Shown: positions 32,068-42,634, counted from the stretch's first letter. The stretch is 55,025 nucleotides of DNA from Aeromonas enteropelogenes (GCF_000819845.1 NZ_CDCG01000032.1:1079-56103), one strand, 5' to 3'. The notes: generated from the letters alone by a model not told the origin. Translations and numbers: made by a program.

Positions 32068-33222
32068 TCAGGCAACCTTACCCATCAAGGCCACTTCGAT
32101 TCGATCCCGCCCATTATGCTTGGCCTGATAGAGGGCCGCATCCGCTTTTTGGATCAAATCGGCAATTTTCATGCTGTTGTCCGGGATCAGGGTGGCCACG
32201 CCAAAGCTGCAGGTGACCCGGCTCGAGACCAGGGACTTCTGATGGGGAATGCCTAATTCCTTGAGTGCGGTGCGTATCCTGTCCGCCACCTGCAGTGCCC
32301 CCTGCATGCCGGTACAGGGCAGCAGCAGGGCAAACTCTTCGCCCCCATAACGGGCCGCCAGATCATCTTCCCGCCGCTCGACCCCGGCCAGCAGTCTGCC
32401 TACCTGCTGCAGGCAGTCATCACCCAGCTGGTGACCATAGAAGTCATTGAACTGTTTGAAATAATCCACATCCAGCAGGACCAGCGAGAGCGGCGCCCTG
32501 GCACGATGACAGCGCCGCCACGCCCGCTCGAGACAGTCATCAAGATGGGCACGATTGGCAATACCGGTCAGTCCGTCGAGACGGGAGGTGAGGCGCAGAT
32601 GCTCCGACACCGCCTTCAATTCGGCCACCAGATCGGCGTTGGAGAAACGGTGATAGAGGGAGGCCACCTGATCCCGGCGCAGGCGGCGCAGCAGGGTCGG
32701 CAAAAAGACGAACAGGTAGCCGGCCAGCATGGTGGAAACGATCCGCTCCTGCTCGTTGCCGACTCCGAGCTCGAACAGCATGGCGAGCCCCAGCGGCAGC
32801 ACGGCGCCATAAACGATGCGGCGAGAGCCAAACAGCATGATGGCGCTGCCGGTGAGGATCAGGCTGGTCAGCATCATCATGGCGGCACGATAGGTATCCG
32901 GCAGCTTGTCCATGTAGAGCAGCACGCCGAGCGCCCAGATGATGGAGGTGACGGTCACCCCGATGAACATCTCCCGCTCCAGGACAGGCACCGCAGTCTG
33001 CTGCAACGCGGGCTGACGCCAGCGCAGATGCCAATAGCGGAACAGCAGCAACAGGAACACAGCGGCCAACCAGCCCAGCGCCTCACTGACGGGCAGATAG
33101 TCATGAAACAGCAGACTCCAGCCAAACGCCAGCAGGCCCAGACAGGGAAGACTGAACAAGGCGTGAGTATAAAGCTGAACCATAATGGCCTGCTTCACCT
33201 GGTGTGTGACACTCTGGGTCAA
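32068..33222 (-). CDS. Membrane diguanylate cyclase (GGDEF)
   Basis: A 384-residue protein with about six hydrophobic segments in the first 190 residues (GWLAAVFLLLLFRYW, VTVTSIIWALGVLLYM and others), then a GGDEF domain (about 220-384). The active site reads YGGEEF and an RxxD inhibitory site (REDD) lies five residues before it, so both synthesis of c-di-GMP and product inhibition should be intact. SRLDGLTGIANRAHLDDCLE is the domain's typical beginning. No sensory domain is recognised in the membrane part. I chose TTG at 33222 because AGGAG is 7 nt upstream; the first ATG, at 33183, has no such site. Confidence 0.88.
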   Translation of the reverse strand: MTQSVTHQVKQAIMVQLYTHALFSLPCLGLLAFGWSLLFHDYLPVSEALGWLAAVFLLLLFRYWHLRWRQPALQQTAVPVLEREMFIGVTVTSIIWALGVLLYMDKLPDTYRAAMMMLTSLILTGSAIMLFGSRRIVYGAVLPLGLAMLFELGVGNEQERIVSTMLAGYLFVFLPTLLRRLRRDQVASLYHRFSNADLVAELKAVSEHLRLTSRLDGLTGIANRAHLDDCLERAWRRCHRARAPLSLVLLDVDYFKQFNDFYGHQLGDDCLQQVGRLLAGVERREDDLAARYGGEEFALLLPCTGMQGALQVADRIRTALKELGIPHQKSLVSSRVTCSFGVATLIPDNSMKIADLIQKADAALYQAKHNGRDRIEVALMGKVA

Positions 33223-33332
33223 CTGAGTACTCCTGTACAAGAGCCGAACAGTCTACCATCCCCCCCAGTGAGCAACAATAAAGCGCCTTTTATTAAGAAG
33301 TTAGTCAACTTTGCCGCAGCCGGATGCCGACC

Positions 33333-33381
33333 AAAAAGAGGGAGGCAAGCCGTTCACAAACGACCTGTCTCCCTCTTTTTT
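33333..33381 (-). terminator. Long-stem terminator after cueR
   Basis: AAAAAGAGGGAG pairs with CTCCCTCTTTTT around a 24-nt loop, and the minus strand carries TTTTT at the 3' side. It lies about 35 bp after the cueR stop and ends the copA-cueR unit. Confidence 0.7.
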
Positions 33382-33414
33382 CCATCATGACGCCGGCGTC
33401 TGCCGGGCCGGATT

Positions 33415-33804
33415 TCAGCCTTTTTCCAGCTCGTCGAGGATCGGGCATTCAGGATTTTCATCCCCGTGACAGCAACCGACCAGCCCCTCGAGGGAGCTGA
33501 GCATGGCCTGCAGCCCGGCAATGCGAGCGCGCAGATCGACGATCTTCTCCTGGGCCAGTTTCTTCACCTGGGCACTGGATCTGTGCTCATCCCGATAGAG
33601 CGCCAGCAGCTCCTGACACTCCTCCAGATTGAACCCGGTCTCCCGTGCCCGCTTGACGAAACGCAGCTCCCGCAGCGATCCCTCGGTATAGCTGCGATAG
33701 CCGTTGTCGCTGCGGATCGGCGCCGAAATCAGGCCGATGCTCTCGTAGTAACGGATGGTCTTGGCGGTCAGCCCAGTGGCTTTGGCTACCTTGCTGATGT
33801 TCAT
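33415..33804 (-). CDS. cueR: Copper-responsive MerR-family activator CueR
   Basis: A 129-residue copper sensor. The MerR helix-turn-helix (ISKVAKATGLTAKTIRYYES) is followed by the dimerisation helix. The metal-binding loop has Cys112 and Cys120 (CCHGDENPECPI), the same residue numbers as the Cu(I) ligands of E. coli CueR. ATG at 33804 has AAGGAG 6 nt upstream. It starts 10 bp after the copA stop, forming a copA-cueR operon; in E. coli the two genes are apart. The operator in front of copA (36283-36313) would place cueR under its own control. Confidence 0.95.
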   Translation of the reverse strand: MNISKVAKATGLTAKTIRYYESIGLISAPIRSDNGYRSYTEGSLRELRFVKRARETGFNLEECQELLALYRDEHRSSAQVKKLAQEKIVDLRARIAGLQAMLSSLEGLVGCCHGDENPECPILDELEKG

Positions 33805-33814
33805 GGATGACTCC

Positions 33815-36235
33815 TTACATGTCTGTTCGAGTGCCAGCATGGTTGCCCGCCTTGGGCTGCCAGCGTTTCAATAACAGGGAATTGCTCAATACCGTGATGC
33901 TGCTCAGGGCCATGGCAGCCCCCGCCAGCTCGGGGCTGAGGTAGCCCAGCGCCGCCAGCGGAATACCGATGATGTTGAACACGAAGGCCCAGAACAGATT
34001 CTGCTGTATGGTGCGCCAGGTGGCCGCCGAGATGTCGATGGCATCGGCCACCAGCCGCGGGTCAGCTCGCATGAGCGTGATGGCGGCAGTCTCCATCGCC
34101 ACGTCGGAGCCGGAGCCCATGGCGATCCCCACGTCCGCCGCGGCCAGCGCTGGGGCATCGTTCACCCCGTCCCCCACCATGGCTACCAACCCCTGGGTAC
34201 GCGCCCGCAGCGCCTCGACTTTCTCCACCTTGCCGGCTGGCAGCACTGAGTCAAACGCCCCGTCCAGCCCCAGCTTGGCGGCGATATGGGCCACCGGCGC
34301 CGGCGCATCGCCGCTCACCAGCCAGCTGGCGATGCCGCGCTGGCGCAAGGTGGCGATGGCGGCTGGGCTCTCCGGTCGCAGGGTATCGGCCAGGGCGGCG
34401 ATGCCCACCGCCACTCCATCGATGGCGACCCAGACCCGGGTTGCCCCGTCAGCGGGCTGTTCATCCTGCTGCGGCTGTGCAATGCCAAGCTGAGCCAACA
34501 GGCTGGTGTTGCCGATGGCGACCGTATGGCCCGCCACCTGACCCATGATGCCAGCGCCAACCCGCACCTCCACCGCTTCCGGTTGGGGCAACACGGCGTC
34601 CTGACCGACCGCCTCGCGCATGGCTTGCGCCAGCGGGTGCTCGCTCGCCTGCTGCAGGGCCGCGGCCAGGCGCAGCTGCTCATCGGTGCCGCTCCAGCTC
34701 GCCAACACAGGCCGACCCTGAGTAAGCGTGCCGGTCTTGTCGAAGATAAGCGCCTTGATGGCGTGAGCCTTCTGCAGGGTGTCCACATCTTTTATCAGAA
34801 TACCGTGGCGCGCTGCCACCCCGGTGCCGGTCACTATGGCCGCCGGCGTGGCCAGACCCAGGGCGCAGGGGCAGGCAATCACCAGCACGGCCACCGCAGC
34901 CAGCAGCGCCTGACCGAAGTCACCGCTATAGGCATACCAGGCCAGCAGGGTGAACAGGGCGATGGCCATCACCACCGGCACGAACACGGCGGAAACCTTG
35001 TCCACCAGTTGTTGCAGCGGCGCCTTGCCCATCTGGGCATTTTCCACCAGGGCAATGATCTTGCTGAGGCTGGAGTCCTCCCCCACGGTCGTGGCTTCGA
35101 TCTCCAGCACGCCGGAGCGGTTGATGGCCCCGCCCAGCACGCACTCCCCCAGTCCCCGCGGCACCGGCAGGCTCTCGCCGGTGAGGATCGACTCATCCAG
35201 CTCGCTCTCGCCGCTCAGGATCTTGCCGTCCACCGGTACCCGCTCACCCACCAGCACTCGCAGCCGATCGCCGCGCAGCACATCATCGATGGCCACGCTC
35301 TGCCAGCTCTCGCCGCGCCAGACGGTAGCAGTATCCGGGCGCAGCGCCATCAGCTCGCGAATGGCGGAGCGGGTGCTGCGCTTGGCCCTGGCCTCCAGCA
35401 ATTTTCCGAGGGAGATCAGGGTGATGATGATGGCGCTTGCCTCGAAATAGAGCTTGCCGCTGGCGGCCATCCCCAGCGTCAGCAACAGATAGAGGCTGTA
35501 GAAATAGGCGGCGCTGGTACCGGTCGCCACCAGCACGTCCATATTGGCGGAGCGATTCTTGATGGCGAGCCAGGCGCCACGATAGAAGCGTCTGCCTACC
35601 CAGAACTGCACCGGCGTGGCGAGCACCAGCTCCAGCCAGGCGGGCAGATGCCAGGGCAGCAGGCCAGCCATGGCGAGCATGCCCACCAGCAGCGGCAGGG
35701 TCAGCAGCGCCGAGACGATAACCTGGATCAGAGCCTGGTGGGCGGCGGCAGACTCCTGCGCCTCTCGCTCCAGCAACTGCTGGCGGCGGGCACTGGCCGA
35801 TCCTTGCGCCAGCTGGGCACCAAACCCGAGCGCCTCGATCTGCTCGCGCAGGGAGGCTGGGGTCTGGATACCGGGCACCTGGGTGATGCGGGCCTGTTCG
35901 ATGGAGAAATTGACCTCGGCCGAGAGCACGCCGGGCAGGGCTGTCAGCATCCGTTCGAGGCGGGCCGAGCAGCCTGCGCAGGTCATGCCGCTGATCTGGA
36001 AGGTAAAGGATTCACTGCCGTAGTCGTAGCCCTGCCCCTTGATGCTCTCCAGCACTGCGGACAGCCGGCCCGGATCGTCCAGCTCGATGGCGGCCTGTTC
36101 CAGCGCAAAGTTGACGGAAGCCGTCACCCCTTCAAGCTGATTAAGGGCGGCGGAGATGCGGCTGGCACAATTGGCACAGCTCATGCCTGTGAGCGGCAGC
36201 TGCAGATGGATGGGTAATTGAATATGAGTGGTCAT
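33815..36235 (-). CDS. copA: Cu(I)-exporting P1B-type ATPase CopA
   Basis: An 806-residue inner-membrane copper pump. Two N-terminal metal-binding domains carry GMSCANC (Cys20, Cys23) and GMTCAGC (Cys86, Cys89). About eight membrane helices follow, with the CPC metal site in VIACPCALGLA near residue 456, the phosphatase motif LTGESLPV, the phosphorylation site DKTGTLT near residue 499, and GDGVNDAPAL at the hinge. ATG at 36235 has GGGGAGG upstream. It is cotranscribed with cueR and preceded by a textbook CueR promoter. Confidence 0.96.
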   Translation of the reverse strand: MTTHIQLPIHLQLPLTGMSCANCASRISAALNQLEGVTASVNFALEQAAIELDDPGRLSAVLESIKGQGYDYGSESFTFQISGMTCAGCSARLERMLTALPGVLSAEVNFSIEQARITQVPGIQTPASLREQIEALGFGAQLAQGSASARRQQLLEREAQESAAAHQALIQVIVSALLTLPLLVGMLAMAGLLPWHLPAWLELVLATPVQFWVGRRFYRGAWLAIKNRSANMDVLVATGTSAAYFYSLYLLLTLGMAASGKLYFEASAIIITLISLGKLLEARAKRSTRSAIRELMALRPDTATVWRGESWQSVAIDDVLRGDRLRVLVGERVPVDGKILSGESELDESILTGESLPVPRGLGECVLGGAINRSGVLEIEATTVGEDSSLSKIIALVENAQMGKAPLQQLVDKVSAVFVPVVMAIALFTLLAWYAYSGDFGQALLAAVAVLVIACPCALGLATPAAIVTGTGVAARHGILIKDVDTLQKAHAIKALIFDKTGTLTQGRPVLASWSGTDEQLRLAAALQQASEHPLAQAMREAVGQDAVLPQPEAVEVRVGAGIMGQVAGHTVAIGNTSLLAQLGIAQPQQDEQPADGATRVWVAIDGVAVGIAALADTLRPESPAAIATLRQRGIASWLVSGDAPAPVAHIAAKLGLDGAFDSVLPAGKVEKVEALRARTQGLVAMVGDGVNDAPALAAADVGIAMGSGSDVAMETAAITLMRADPRLVADAIDISAATWRTIQQNLFWAFVFNIIGIPLAALGYLSPELAGAAMALSSITVLSNSLLLKRWQPKAGNHAGTRTDM

Positions 36236-36282
36236 CTTGTTCCTCCCCGGAACCAATCGGCCAAAATGGCGCCGATGACCAA

Positions 36283-36313
36283 ACCCTAACCTTTACTGTA
36301 AGGGTAAACTCAA
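36283..36313 (-). promoter_or_regulatory. CueR-type promoter/operator of copA
   Basis: On the minus strand: -35 TTGAGT (36308-36313), a 19-bp spacer, and -10 TAGGGT (36283-36288). Inside the spacer is the dyad ACCCTTAC-A-GTAAAGGT (one mismatch between arms). The 19-bp spacing and centred dyad are the hallmarks of promoters twisted open by MerR-family activators. Confidence 0.87.
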
Positions 36314-36339
36314 GCCACATGATCCACTTTTTGCAGATG

Positions 36340-36381
36340 AAAAAACGGCGCCCGTTTGCTACCCAGGAGCAAATGGGCGCC
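36340..36381 (-). terminator. Terminator of pyrE
   Basis: A 14-bp stem, GGCGCCCGTTTGCT (36347-36360) / AGCAAATGGGCGCC (36368-36381), with one wobble position, then TTTTTT on the minus strand. It is about 30 bp after the pyrE stop. Confidence 0.9.
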
Positions 36382-36413
36382 ACATTCAGCTATTGCGCGG
36401 GATGAACGGCAGC

Positions 36414-37067
36414 TCAGATGCCGTACTGGGCGCGATAGGCTTTCATGGCAGTCAGTTGCGTAACCAGTTCCGGCTGCTCTGCCTGTTTCTCTTCCAGATA
36501 GGCGATGAGATCGCTCATCTGGATGATGGCGATGATGTGGGCACCGTAGTCACGCTCCACCTCCTGAATGGCGGAGAGCTCGCCCTTGCCCTTCTCCTGG
36601 CGGTCCAGCGCGATCAGCACGCCAGCCAGGGAAGCGCCGTTGGCCTGGATCAGGTCCATGGATTCGCGAATGGCGGTACCGGCGGTGATGACGTCATCCA
36701 CCAGCATGATGCGCCCCTTGAGCGGGCTGCCCACCAGGTTGCCGCCCTCGCCGTGATCCTTGGCCTCCTTGCGGTTGAAGCACCAGGGCACGTCCACGTC
36801 GTGCTGCTCCACCAGTTGTACCGCAGTGGCGGAGGCGATGGGGATCCCCTTGTAGGCCGGGCCAAACAGCACATCGAACTCGATGCCGGCATCCATCAGG
36901 GCGGCGGCGTAGAAACGGCCGAGGCGGGCCAGATCGCGACCACTGTTGAACAGGCCGGCGTTGAAGAAGTAGGGGCTCTTGCGACCGGATTTCAGGGTAA
37001 ATTCACCGAATTTGAGGACCTGTTTCTCCAGGGCGAACTCGATAAATTGACGCTGGTAGGCTTTCAT
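36414..37067 (-). CDS. pyrE: Orotate phosphoribosyltransferase
   Basis: Makes orotidine monophosphate from orotate and PRPP in pyrimidine synthesis. It is 217 residues (213 in E. coli). N terminus [20 protein letters not shown], the [12 protein letters not shown] loop, [16 protein letters not shown], and the PRPP-binding [16 protein letters not shown]. The ATG at 37067 has AAGGAG 6 nt upstream, while the frame stays open 73 codons further through the attenuator. It is the second gene of rph-pyrE and is controlled by the attenuator at 37114-37142. Confidence 0.96.
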   Translation of the reverse strand: MKAYQRQFIEFALEKQVLKFGEFTLKSGRKSPYFFNAGLFNSGRDLARLGRFYAAALMDAGIEFDVLFGPAYKGIPIASATAVQLVEQHDVDVPWCFNRKEAKDHGEGGNLVGSPLKGRIMLVDDVITAGTAIRESMDLIQANGASLAGVLIALDRQEKGKGELSAIQEVERDYGAHIIAIIQMSDLIAYLEEKQAEQPELVTQLTAMKAYRAQYGI

Positions 37068-37113
37068 TCTGGCTCCTTGCTTGGCTTGCGTATGTGGGGG
37101 TAAGTCTCGGGTA

Positions 37114-37142
37114 TAAAAAACGCGGCCAATGCCGCGTTTTTC
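37114..37142 (-). promoter_or_regulatory. pyrE attenuator
   Basis: On the minus strand AAACGCGGC / GCCGCGTTT pair around a short loop and run into TTTTTT. The hairpin begins about 10 nt after the rph stop and ends about 50 nt before pyrE. This matches the E. coli arrangement, in which ribosomes finishing rph disrupt the terminator when UTP is low. Confidence 0.85.
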
Positions 37143-37152
37143 AAAACAGAAA

Positions 37153-37869
37153 TCAGGAGAGCGACTGCTTCTGCAGCGCGATAATCTCTTCGATGCCGCC
37201 CTTGGCGAGCGCCAGCATGGCCAGCAACTCCTCATGGGTGAATGGCTCGGCCTCCGCAGTGCCCTGCACCTCGATGATGCGACCATCCTCGGTCATTACC
37301 ACGTTCATGTCGGTCTCGGCGGCGGAATCTTCTATGTACTCCAGATCGCAGATGGCTTCCCCTTCGAACATGCCGACGGAGACGGCGGCGATCATCTGTT
37401 TGAGCGGGCTCTGCTTGATCAGCCCCTTCTCCACCATCCAGTTCAGGGCATCCACCAGGGCCACGCAGGCACCGGTAATGGAAGCAGTGCGGGTGCCGCC
37501 ATCGGCCTGCAACACGTCACAGTCCACCGTGATGGTGTGCTCGCCGAGCGCGGTCAGATCCACGGCGGCGCGCAGGGAGCGGGCGATCAGACGGGAGATC
37601 TCCAGGGTGCGGCCACTCTGTTTGCCGGAGGCTGCCTCGCGGTTCATCCGGGAGTGGGTGGAGCGCGGCAGCATACCGTACTCGGCGGTCACCCAGCCCT
37701 GGCCCTTGCCCTTCAGGAAGCGCGGCACGCTGGTGTCGACGCTGGCGGTGCAGAGCACGCGGGTATTACCGAACTCCACCAGCACCGAGCCTTCCGCATG
37801 CTTGGTGAAATGACGGGTGATGGTAACCGGGCGAACTTGCGCGGCGGTGCGATCGCTGGGACGTGGCAT
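37153..37869 (-). CDS. rph: Ribonuclease PH
   Basis: Phosphate-dependent 3'-to-5' exoribonuclease that trims tRNA precursors. It is 238 residues and appears intact. Typical segments: [53 protein letters not shown], and [19 protein letters not shown]. The frame remains open 19 codons upstream, but ATG at 37869 gives the family N terminus and AGAGG lies about 9 nt upstream. It is the leader gene for pyrE and is divergent from yicC, as in E. coli. Confidence 0.95.
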   Translation of the reverse strand: MPRPSDRTAAQVRPVTITRHFTKHAEGSVLVEFGNTRVLCTASVDTSVPRFLKGKGQGWVTAEYGMLPRSTHSRMNREAASGKQSGRTLEISRLIARSLRAAVDLTALGEHTITVDCDVLQADGGTRTASITGACVALVDALNWMVEKGLIKQSPLKQMIAAVSVGMFEGEAICDLEYIEDSAAETDMNVVMTEDGRIIEVQGTAEAEPFTHEELLAMLALAKGGIEEIIALQKQSLS

Positions 37870-38015
37870 GGGACGGACCTCTGGGCTGGCTGAATTGGCG
37901 CAGGAGTATAAGTGATCCTGCCCCAAATATCAGCCGCTAAAACCAAGGCAGCGGCTGACGGCACCAGCCTGGCTGGGTATACTGCCCCCACACTTCATCA
38001 AGCCCGGAACAATCA

Positions 38016-38879
38016 ATGATTCACAGCATGACCGCCTACGCCCGCAAGGAATTCAAGGGCGACTGGGGCACAGCCGTTTGGGAAATTCGTTCGGTCAACC
38101 AGCGCTATCTGGAAACCTACATTCGCCTGCCGGAACAACTGCGCAGCCTGGAGCCGGTACTGCGTGAGCGTTTCCGCGCCAAACTGCAGCGTGGCAAGGT
38201 GGAGTGCAACCTGCGTTTCGAGGCCGCTCAGGCCGCCGCCAGCCAGCTTCATATCAATGAAGAGCTGGCCAAGCTCATCATCGACAGCGCCAGCTGGGTA
38301 ATGAAAGAAGCAGGCCAGGGCCAGCTCAACCCAGTCGACGTACTGCGCTGGCCGGGCGTGATGGCCGCCGCCGAGCAAGACATGGATGCGGTCGCCACCG
38401 AACTGATGGGCGGTTTCGACCTGACCCTGGACGACTTCCTCGCCTCCCGCGCCAGTGAAGGGGCCAACCTCAAGGCACTGATCGAGCAGCGTCTGGCCGG
38501 CATCCAGGTGGAAGTGACCAAGGTTCGCGCCCACCTGCCGCAGATCATCGAGTGGCAGCGCCAAAAGCTCACCGACCGGCTGGCCGAAGCCAAAGTCGAG
38601 CTGGATCCGGCTCGCATCGAGCAGGAGATCGTGCTGCTGGCCCAGAAGATCGACGTGGCCGAAGAGCTGGATCGTCTGGAGATGCACATCAGCGAGACCA
38701 ACAAGATCATGAAGAAGGGTGGCGCCTGTGGCCGTCGTCTCGACTTCATGATGCAGGAGTTCAACCGCGAATCGAACACCCTCGGCTCCAAGTCCATCAA
38801 CGCCGAAGTGACCCAGTCCGCCGTCGAGCTGAAGGTCCTCATCGAGCAGATGCGCGAGCAGATCCAGAACATCGAGTGA
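38016..38879 (+). CDS. yicC: YicC family endoribonuclease
   Basis: A 287-residue cytoplasmic protein of the YicC family, several members of which act as endoribonucleases on small or messenger RNAs. MIHSMTAYARKEFKGDWGTA at the N terminus, WEIRSVNQRYLETYIRLPEQ, and the C-terminal DUF1732 segment GRRLDFMMQEFNRESNTLGSK are characteristic. It is divergent from rph. The start has no clear Shine-Dalgarno sequence. A terminator follows at 38923. Confidence 0.93.
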   Translation: MIHSMTAYARKEFKGDWGTAVWEIRSVNQRYLETYIRLPEQLRSLEPVLRERFRAKLQRGKVECNLRFEAAQAAASQLHINEELAKLIIDSASWVMKEAGQGQLNPVDVLRWPGVMAAAEQDMDAVATELMGGFDLTLDDFLASRASEGANLKALIEQRLAGIQVEVTKVRAHLPQIIEWQRQKLTDRLAEAKVELDPARIEQEIVLLAQKIDVAEELDRLEMHISETNKIMKKGGACGRRLDFMMQEFNRESNTLGSKSINAEVTQSAVELKVLIEQMREQIQNIE

Positions 38880-38922
38880 TGCCTCGCAAGGCGAGCCTGT
38901 CGCCGCAGTAATCGAGTGAGAG

Positions 38923-38947
38923 AGCCCTTGAATTTCAAGGGCTTTTT
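38923..38947 (+). terminator. Terminator of yicC
   Basis: Stem AGCCCTTGA / TCAAGGGCT with loop ATT, then TTTT. About 45 bp after the yicC stop and 50 bp before the end of the convergent LysR gene. Confidence 0.87.
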
Positions 38948-38995
38948 ATTTGTCCGGCCAGCGCGGCCCAAGAGCAAGCTCCTGGCGGCCTCCCC

Positions 38996-39901
38996 CTAGC
39001 CTATCGGCCGGGTCAGGGCCGGTTGCTGGGGGGCGCCGAGCCGCTCGGCGAGATAGTCCACCAGCAGCCGCACCTTGGGAGAGAGGTGGCGGTTGTGGGG
39101 ATAGAGGGCCCAGATCCCCTCCGCCGGCGCTCGCAGCTCGGGCAGCAGCTCGATAAGCTCGCCGCTGGCCAGATGGTCGCTGACGTAGTAGTCCGGCAGC
39201 TGGATGATGCCGATCCCCTTGAGCGCCGCATCGAGCAGGGCGTGGCCGCTGTTGCACTGCAGCAGGCCGTGCACCCGCACACTGTGGGAGCGGCCATCCA
39301 GGGTGAAATACCACTCGTCGCTGTTGCCCACCAGACAGGTGTGACGGGCAAGCTCCGAGAGACTGTTGGGCATGCCGTAGCGGGCTGTGTAGGCCGGCGA
39401 GGCACAGACATAGGGCACCCGCTGCGCCAGCTTGCGCGCCACCAGGCTGGAGTCCTTGAGGTGGCCGAGCCGCAGTGCCAGATCGTAACCCTCGTGCACC
39501 AGGTCCAGCAGCTGGTTGGTGAGGTTGAGGGTCACCTCCAGCTGGGGGTAACGCACCATGAAGTCGTTCACCAGCGGCGCGACCCGACTCTCGCCGTAGG
39601 AGACGGGGGCCGTGATGCGCAGGGTGCCATTCGGCACCGCCTGATGGCGCCCCACCGCCAGCTCCGCCTCGTAGAGGTTGTCCAGCAGCTGGCGGCAGTG
39701 GCGGTAATAGATCTCGCCGAGCTCGGTGAGTCGCACCTGACGGGTGGTGCGCAGCAGCAGCTTGGCCTGCAGCCTGTCTTCCAGCTGCGCCACCTGGCGG
39801 CTGACCTGAGCAACCGACACCCCCAGCTTGCGAGCGGCCGGGGTAAAGCCCCCCTGCTCCGCCACGCTGACAAATTCACAGATCCCTTCCCAGCCGAACA
39901 T
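38996..39901 (-). CDS. LysR-family transcriptional regulator
   Basis: A 301-residue regulator with an N-terminal winged helix-turn-helix (residues 1-60; FVSVAEQGGFTPAARKLGVS, QVSRQVAQLEDRLQAKLLLR) and a substrate-binding domain of two lobes (GTLRITAPVSYGESRVAPLV onward). It is divergent from the formaldehyde-detoxification genes frmA-fghA, separated by 120 bp, so it probably regulates them. E. coli instead uses the unrelated FrmR repressor. AGTGAT (39919-39924) and ATCACT (39943-39948) form an inverted repeat in the gap that may be its binding site. The effector is unknown. Confidence 0.88.
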   Translation of the reverse strand: MFGWEGICEFVSVAEQGGFTPAARKLGVSVAQVSRQVAQLEDRLQAKLLLRTTRQVRLTELGEIYYRHCRQLLDNLYEAELAVGRHQAVPNGTLRITAPVSYGESRVAPLVNDFMVRYPQLEVTLNLTNQLLDLVHEGYDLALRLGHLKDSSLVARKLAQRVPYVCASPAYTARYGMPNSLSELARHTCLVGNSDEWYFTLDGRSHSVRVHGLLQCNSGHALLDAALKGIGIIQLPDYYVSDHLASGELIELLPELRAPAEGIWALYPHNRHLSPKVRLLVDYLAERLGAPQQPALTRPIG

Positions 39902-39918
39902 TATTACCTATGTGTAAA

Positions 39919-41149
<1,231 letters not shown>

Positions 41150-41197
41150 GCATGATCGCCCCGCCCGCCACTGCGGGCGGGGTGCAGGAGTACCTCG

Positions 41198-42052
41198 ATG
41201 AATCTGGACATTATCAGCAGCAACAAGAGCTTCGATGGCTGGCACAAGCGCTACCGCCACAGCTCCACCGTGCTCGGCTGCGACATGCAGTTTGCCATCT
41301 ACCTGCCACCCCAGGCCCTCACCGGCCAGAAGGTGCCCGTGCTCTACTGGCTCTCCGGCCTCACCTGCACCGATGAAAACTTCATGCAGAAGGCGGGCGC
41401 CCAGCGCATCGCCGCCGAGCTCGGCATCGCCCTGGTGGCGCCGGACACCAGTCCTCGCGGCGAAGGGGTAGCGGACGATCCCGGTTATGACCTTGGCATG
41501 GGTGCCGGTTTCTACGTCAACGCCAGCCAGACCCCCTGGCGCGATCACTACCAGATGTACGACTACGTCACCCGCGAGCTGCCCGAAATCATCGAGACCC
41601 ACTTCCCGGTCTCGACGAAACGCGCCATCAGCGGCCACTCCATGGGGGGCCACGGGGCGCTTATCGCCGCCCTGCGCGAGCCTGGCCGCTACCGCTCTGT
41701 ATCGGCCTTCAGCCCCATCAGTCATCCGAGCCGATGCCCCTGGGGCCAGAAGGCACTCGGCGCCTACCTCGGCAACAACCCCCTGCTGTGGCAGGAGTGG
41801 GATACCTGCCTGCTGCTGCGCAATGAGCCGGTCAAGCCACTGCCGACCCGGGTCGATGTCGGGCTGGACGATCCCTTCCTGGCCGAGCAGCTGCATATCG
41901 ATGCCCTAGCCGATGCCGCCGCCGGCAAGGGGTGGCCGCTGGAGCTCAACCGCCACCCCGGCTACGACCACAGCTACTACTTCGTGGCGAGCTTTATCGA
42001 GGCGCACCTGCGCTTCCATGCCCGCCATCTGGGTGAGCCGGCCCAGGAGTGA
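41198..42052 (+). CDS. fghA: S-formylglutathione hydrolase
   Basis: Esterase, 284 residues. It hydrolyses S-formylglutathione to formate and glutathione, the second step after FrmA. It is an alpha/beta hydrolase with nucleophile Ser in the GHSMGGHGAL elbow near residue 148. LYWLSGLTCTDENFMQKAGAQ is a family hallmark, and the catalytic His is in GYDHSYYFVASFIEAH near the C terminus. AGGAG lies about 7 nt before the ATG, and the gene starts 48 bp after frmA, so it is cotranscribed. Confidence 0.95.
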   Translation: MNLDIISSNKSFDGWHKRYRHSSTVLGCDMQFAIYLPPQALTGQKVPVLYWLSGLTCTDENFMQKAGAQRIAAELGIALVAPDTSPRGEGVADDPGYDLGMGAGFYVNASQTPWRDHYQMYDYVTRELPEIIETHFPVSTKRAISGHSMGGHGALIAALREPGRYRSVSAFSPISHPSRCPWGQKALGAYLGNNPLLWQEWDTCLLLRNEPVKPLPTRVDVGLDDPFLAEQLHIDALADAAAGKGWPLELNRHPGYDHSYYFVASFIEAHLRFHARHLGEPAQE

Positions 42053-42079
42053 CGACTCGCCATTAGACACATACCCAGT

Positions 42080-42100
42080 GGCCGCCGTGATTCGGCGGCC
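42080..42100 (+). other. GC-rich hairpin after fghA
   Basis: GGCCGCCG / CGGCGGCC, perfect 8-bp stem with loop TGATT, 28 bp after the fghA stop. No T run follows, so it may be only a partial terminator or a 3'-end protecting structure. Confidence 0.5.
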
Positions 42101-42154
42101 CTGATACACAAGGAACGAGAAACAAGGATACCTCTCTTCACTACCCTGCTGGCC

Positions 42155-42634
42155 ATGCCGGATCAATTTGAGCAACTGCTGGCACAAGTTCCAGCCGACC
42201 ATCTGGACTGGGAGCCGGCCAACTGGGCCGGCATCCCCTCCGAGCGCTTCAGCGCCCGGGGGCACCTCTGCCACCTGCTGGACATCGAAACCCTGGGCTA
42301 TCAGGTGCGCTTTCGCCGCACTTTGGAGGAGAGCCTGCCTGCGCTTGCCTCCCTCGATGGCTATCAACTGGCGCAGGACAACCAGTACCGGCAGCAGGAT
42401 CCCGCCGTGCAACTGGCACGCTTTCGCAGCGCCCGCAGCGAGACGGTCGACTGGCTTAAGGCCCTGCCCTCCCCGGCCTGGCAGCGGCGCGCCCGCTATG
42501 GCGGTTATGGCGAGGTAACCCTGGATGGCCTGGTACGTCTGCTCGTCAGCCACGACCATCAGCATCTCGCCGGCATGCAGTGGCTGCTGATGCGCCTGAA
42601 TGCGGATCTGCGTCTCGCAATCCCGCTCGCCTAA
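42155..42634 (+). CDS. DinB-fold (DinB_2) protein
   Basis: A 159-residue protein with the four-helix DinB fold. Likely metal-binding histidines are in ARGHLCHLLDIE near residue 42 and LLVSHDHQHLAGMQWL near residue 130. Members of this fold include thiol transferases and the N-terminal domain of OvoA/EgtB enzymes. ovoA lies directly downstream, so a role in thiol metabolism is conceivable, but this is only inference. The start at 42155 has no clear Shine-Dalgarno sequence. A strong terminator separates it from ovoA. Confidence 0.75.
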   Translation: MPDQFEQLLAQVPADHLDWEPANWAGIPSERFSARGHLCHLLDIETLGYQVRFRRTLEESLPALASLDGYQLAQDNQYRQQDPAVQLARFRSARSETVDWLKALPSPAWQRRARYGGYGEVTLDGLVRLLVSHDHQHLAGMQWLLMRLNADLRLAIPLA

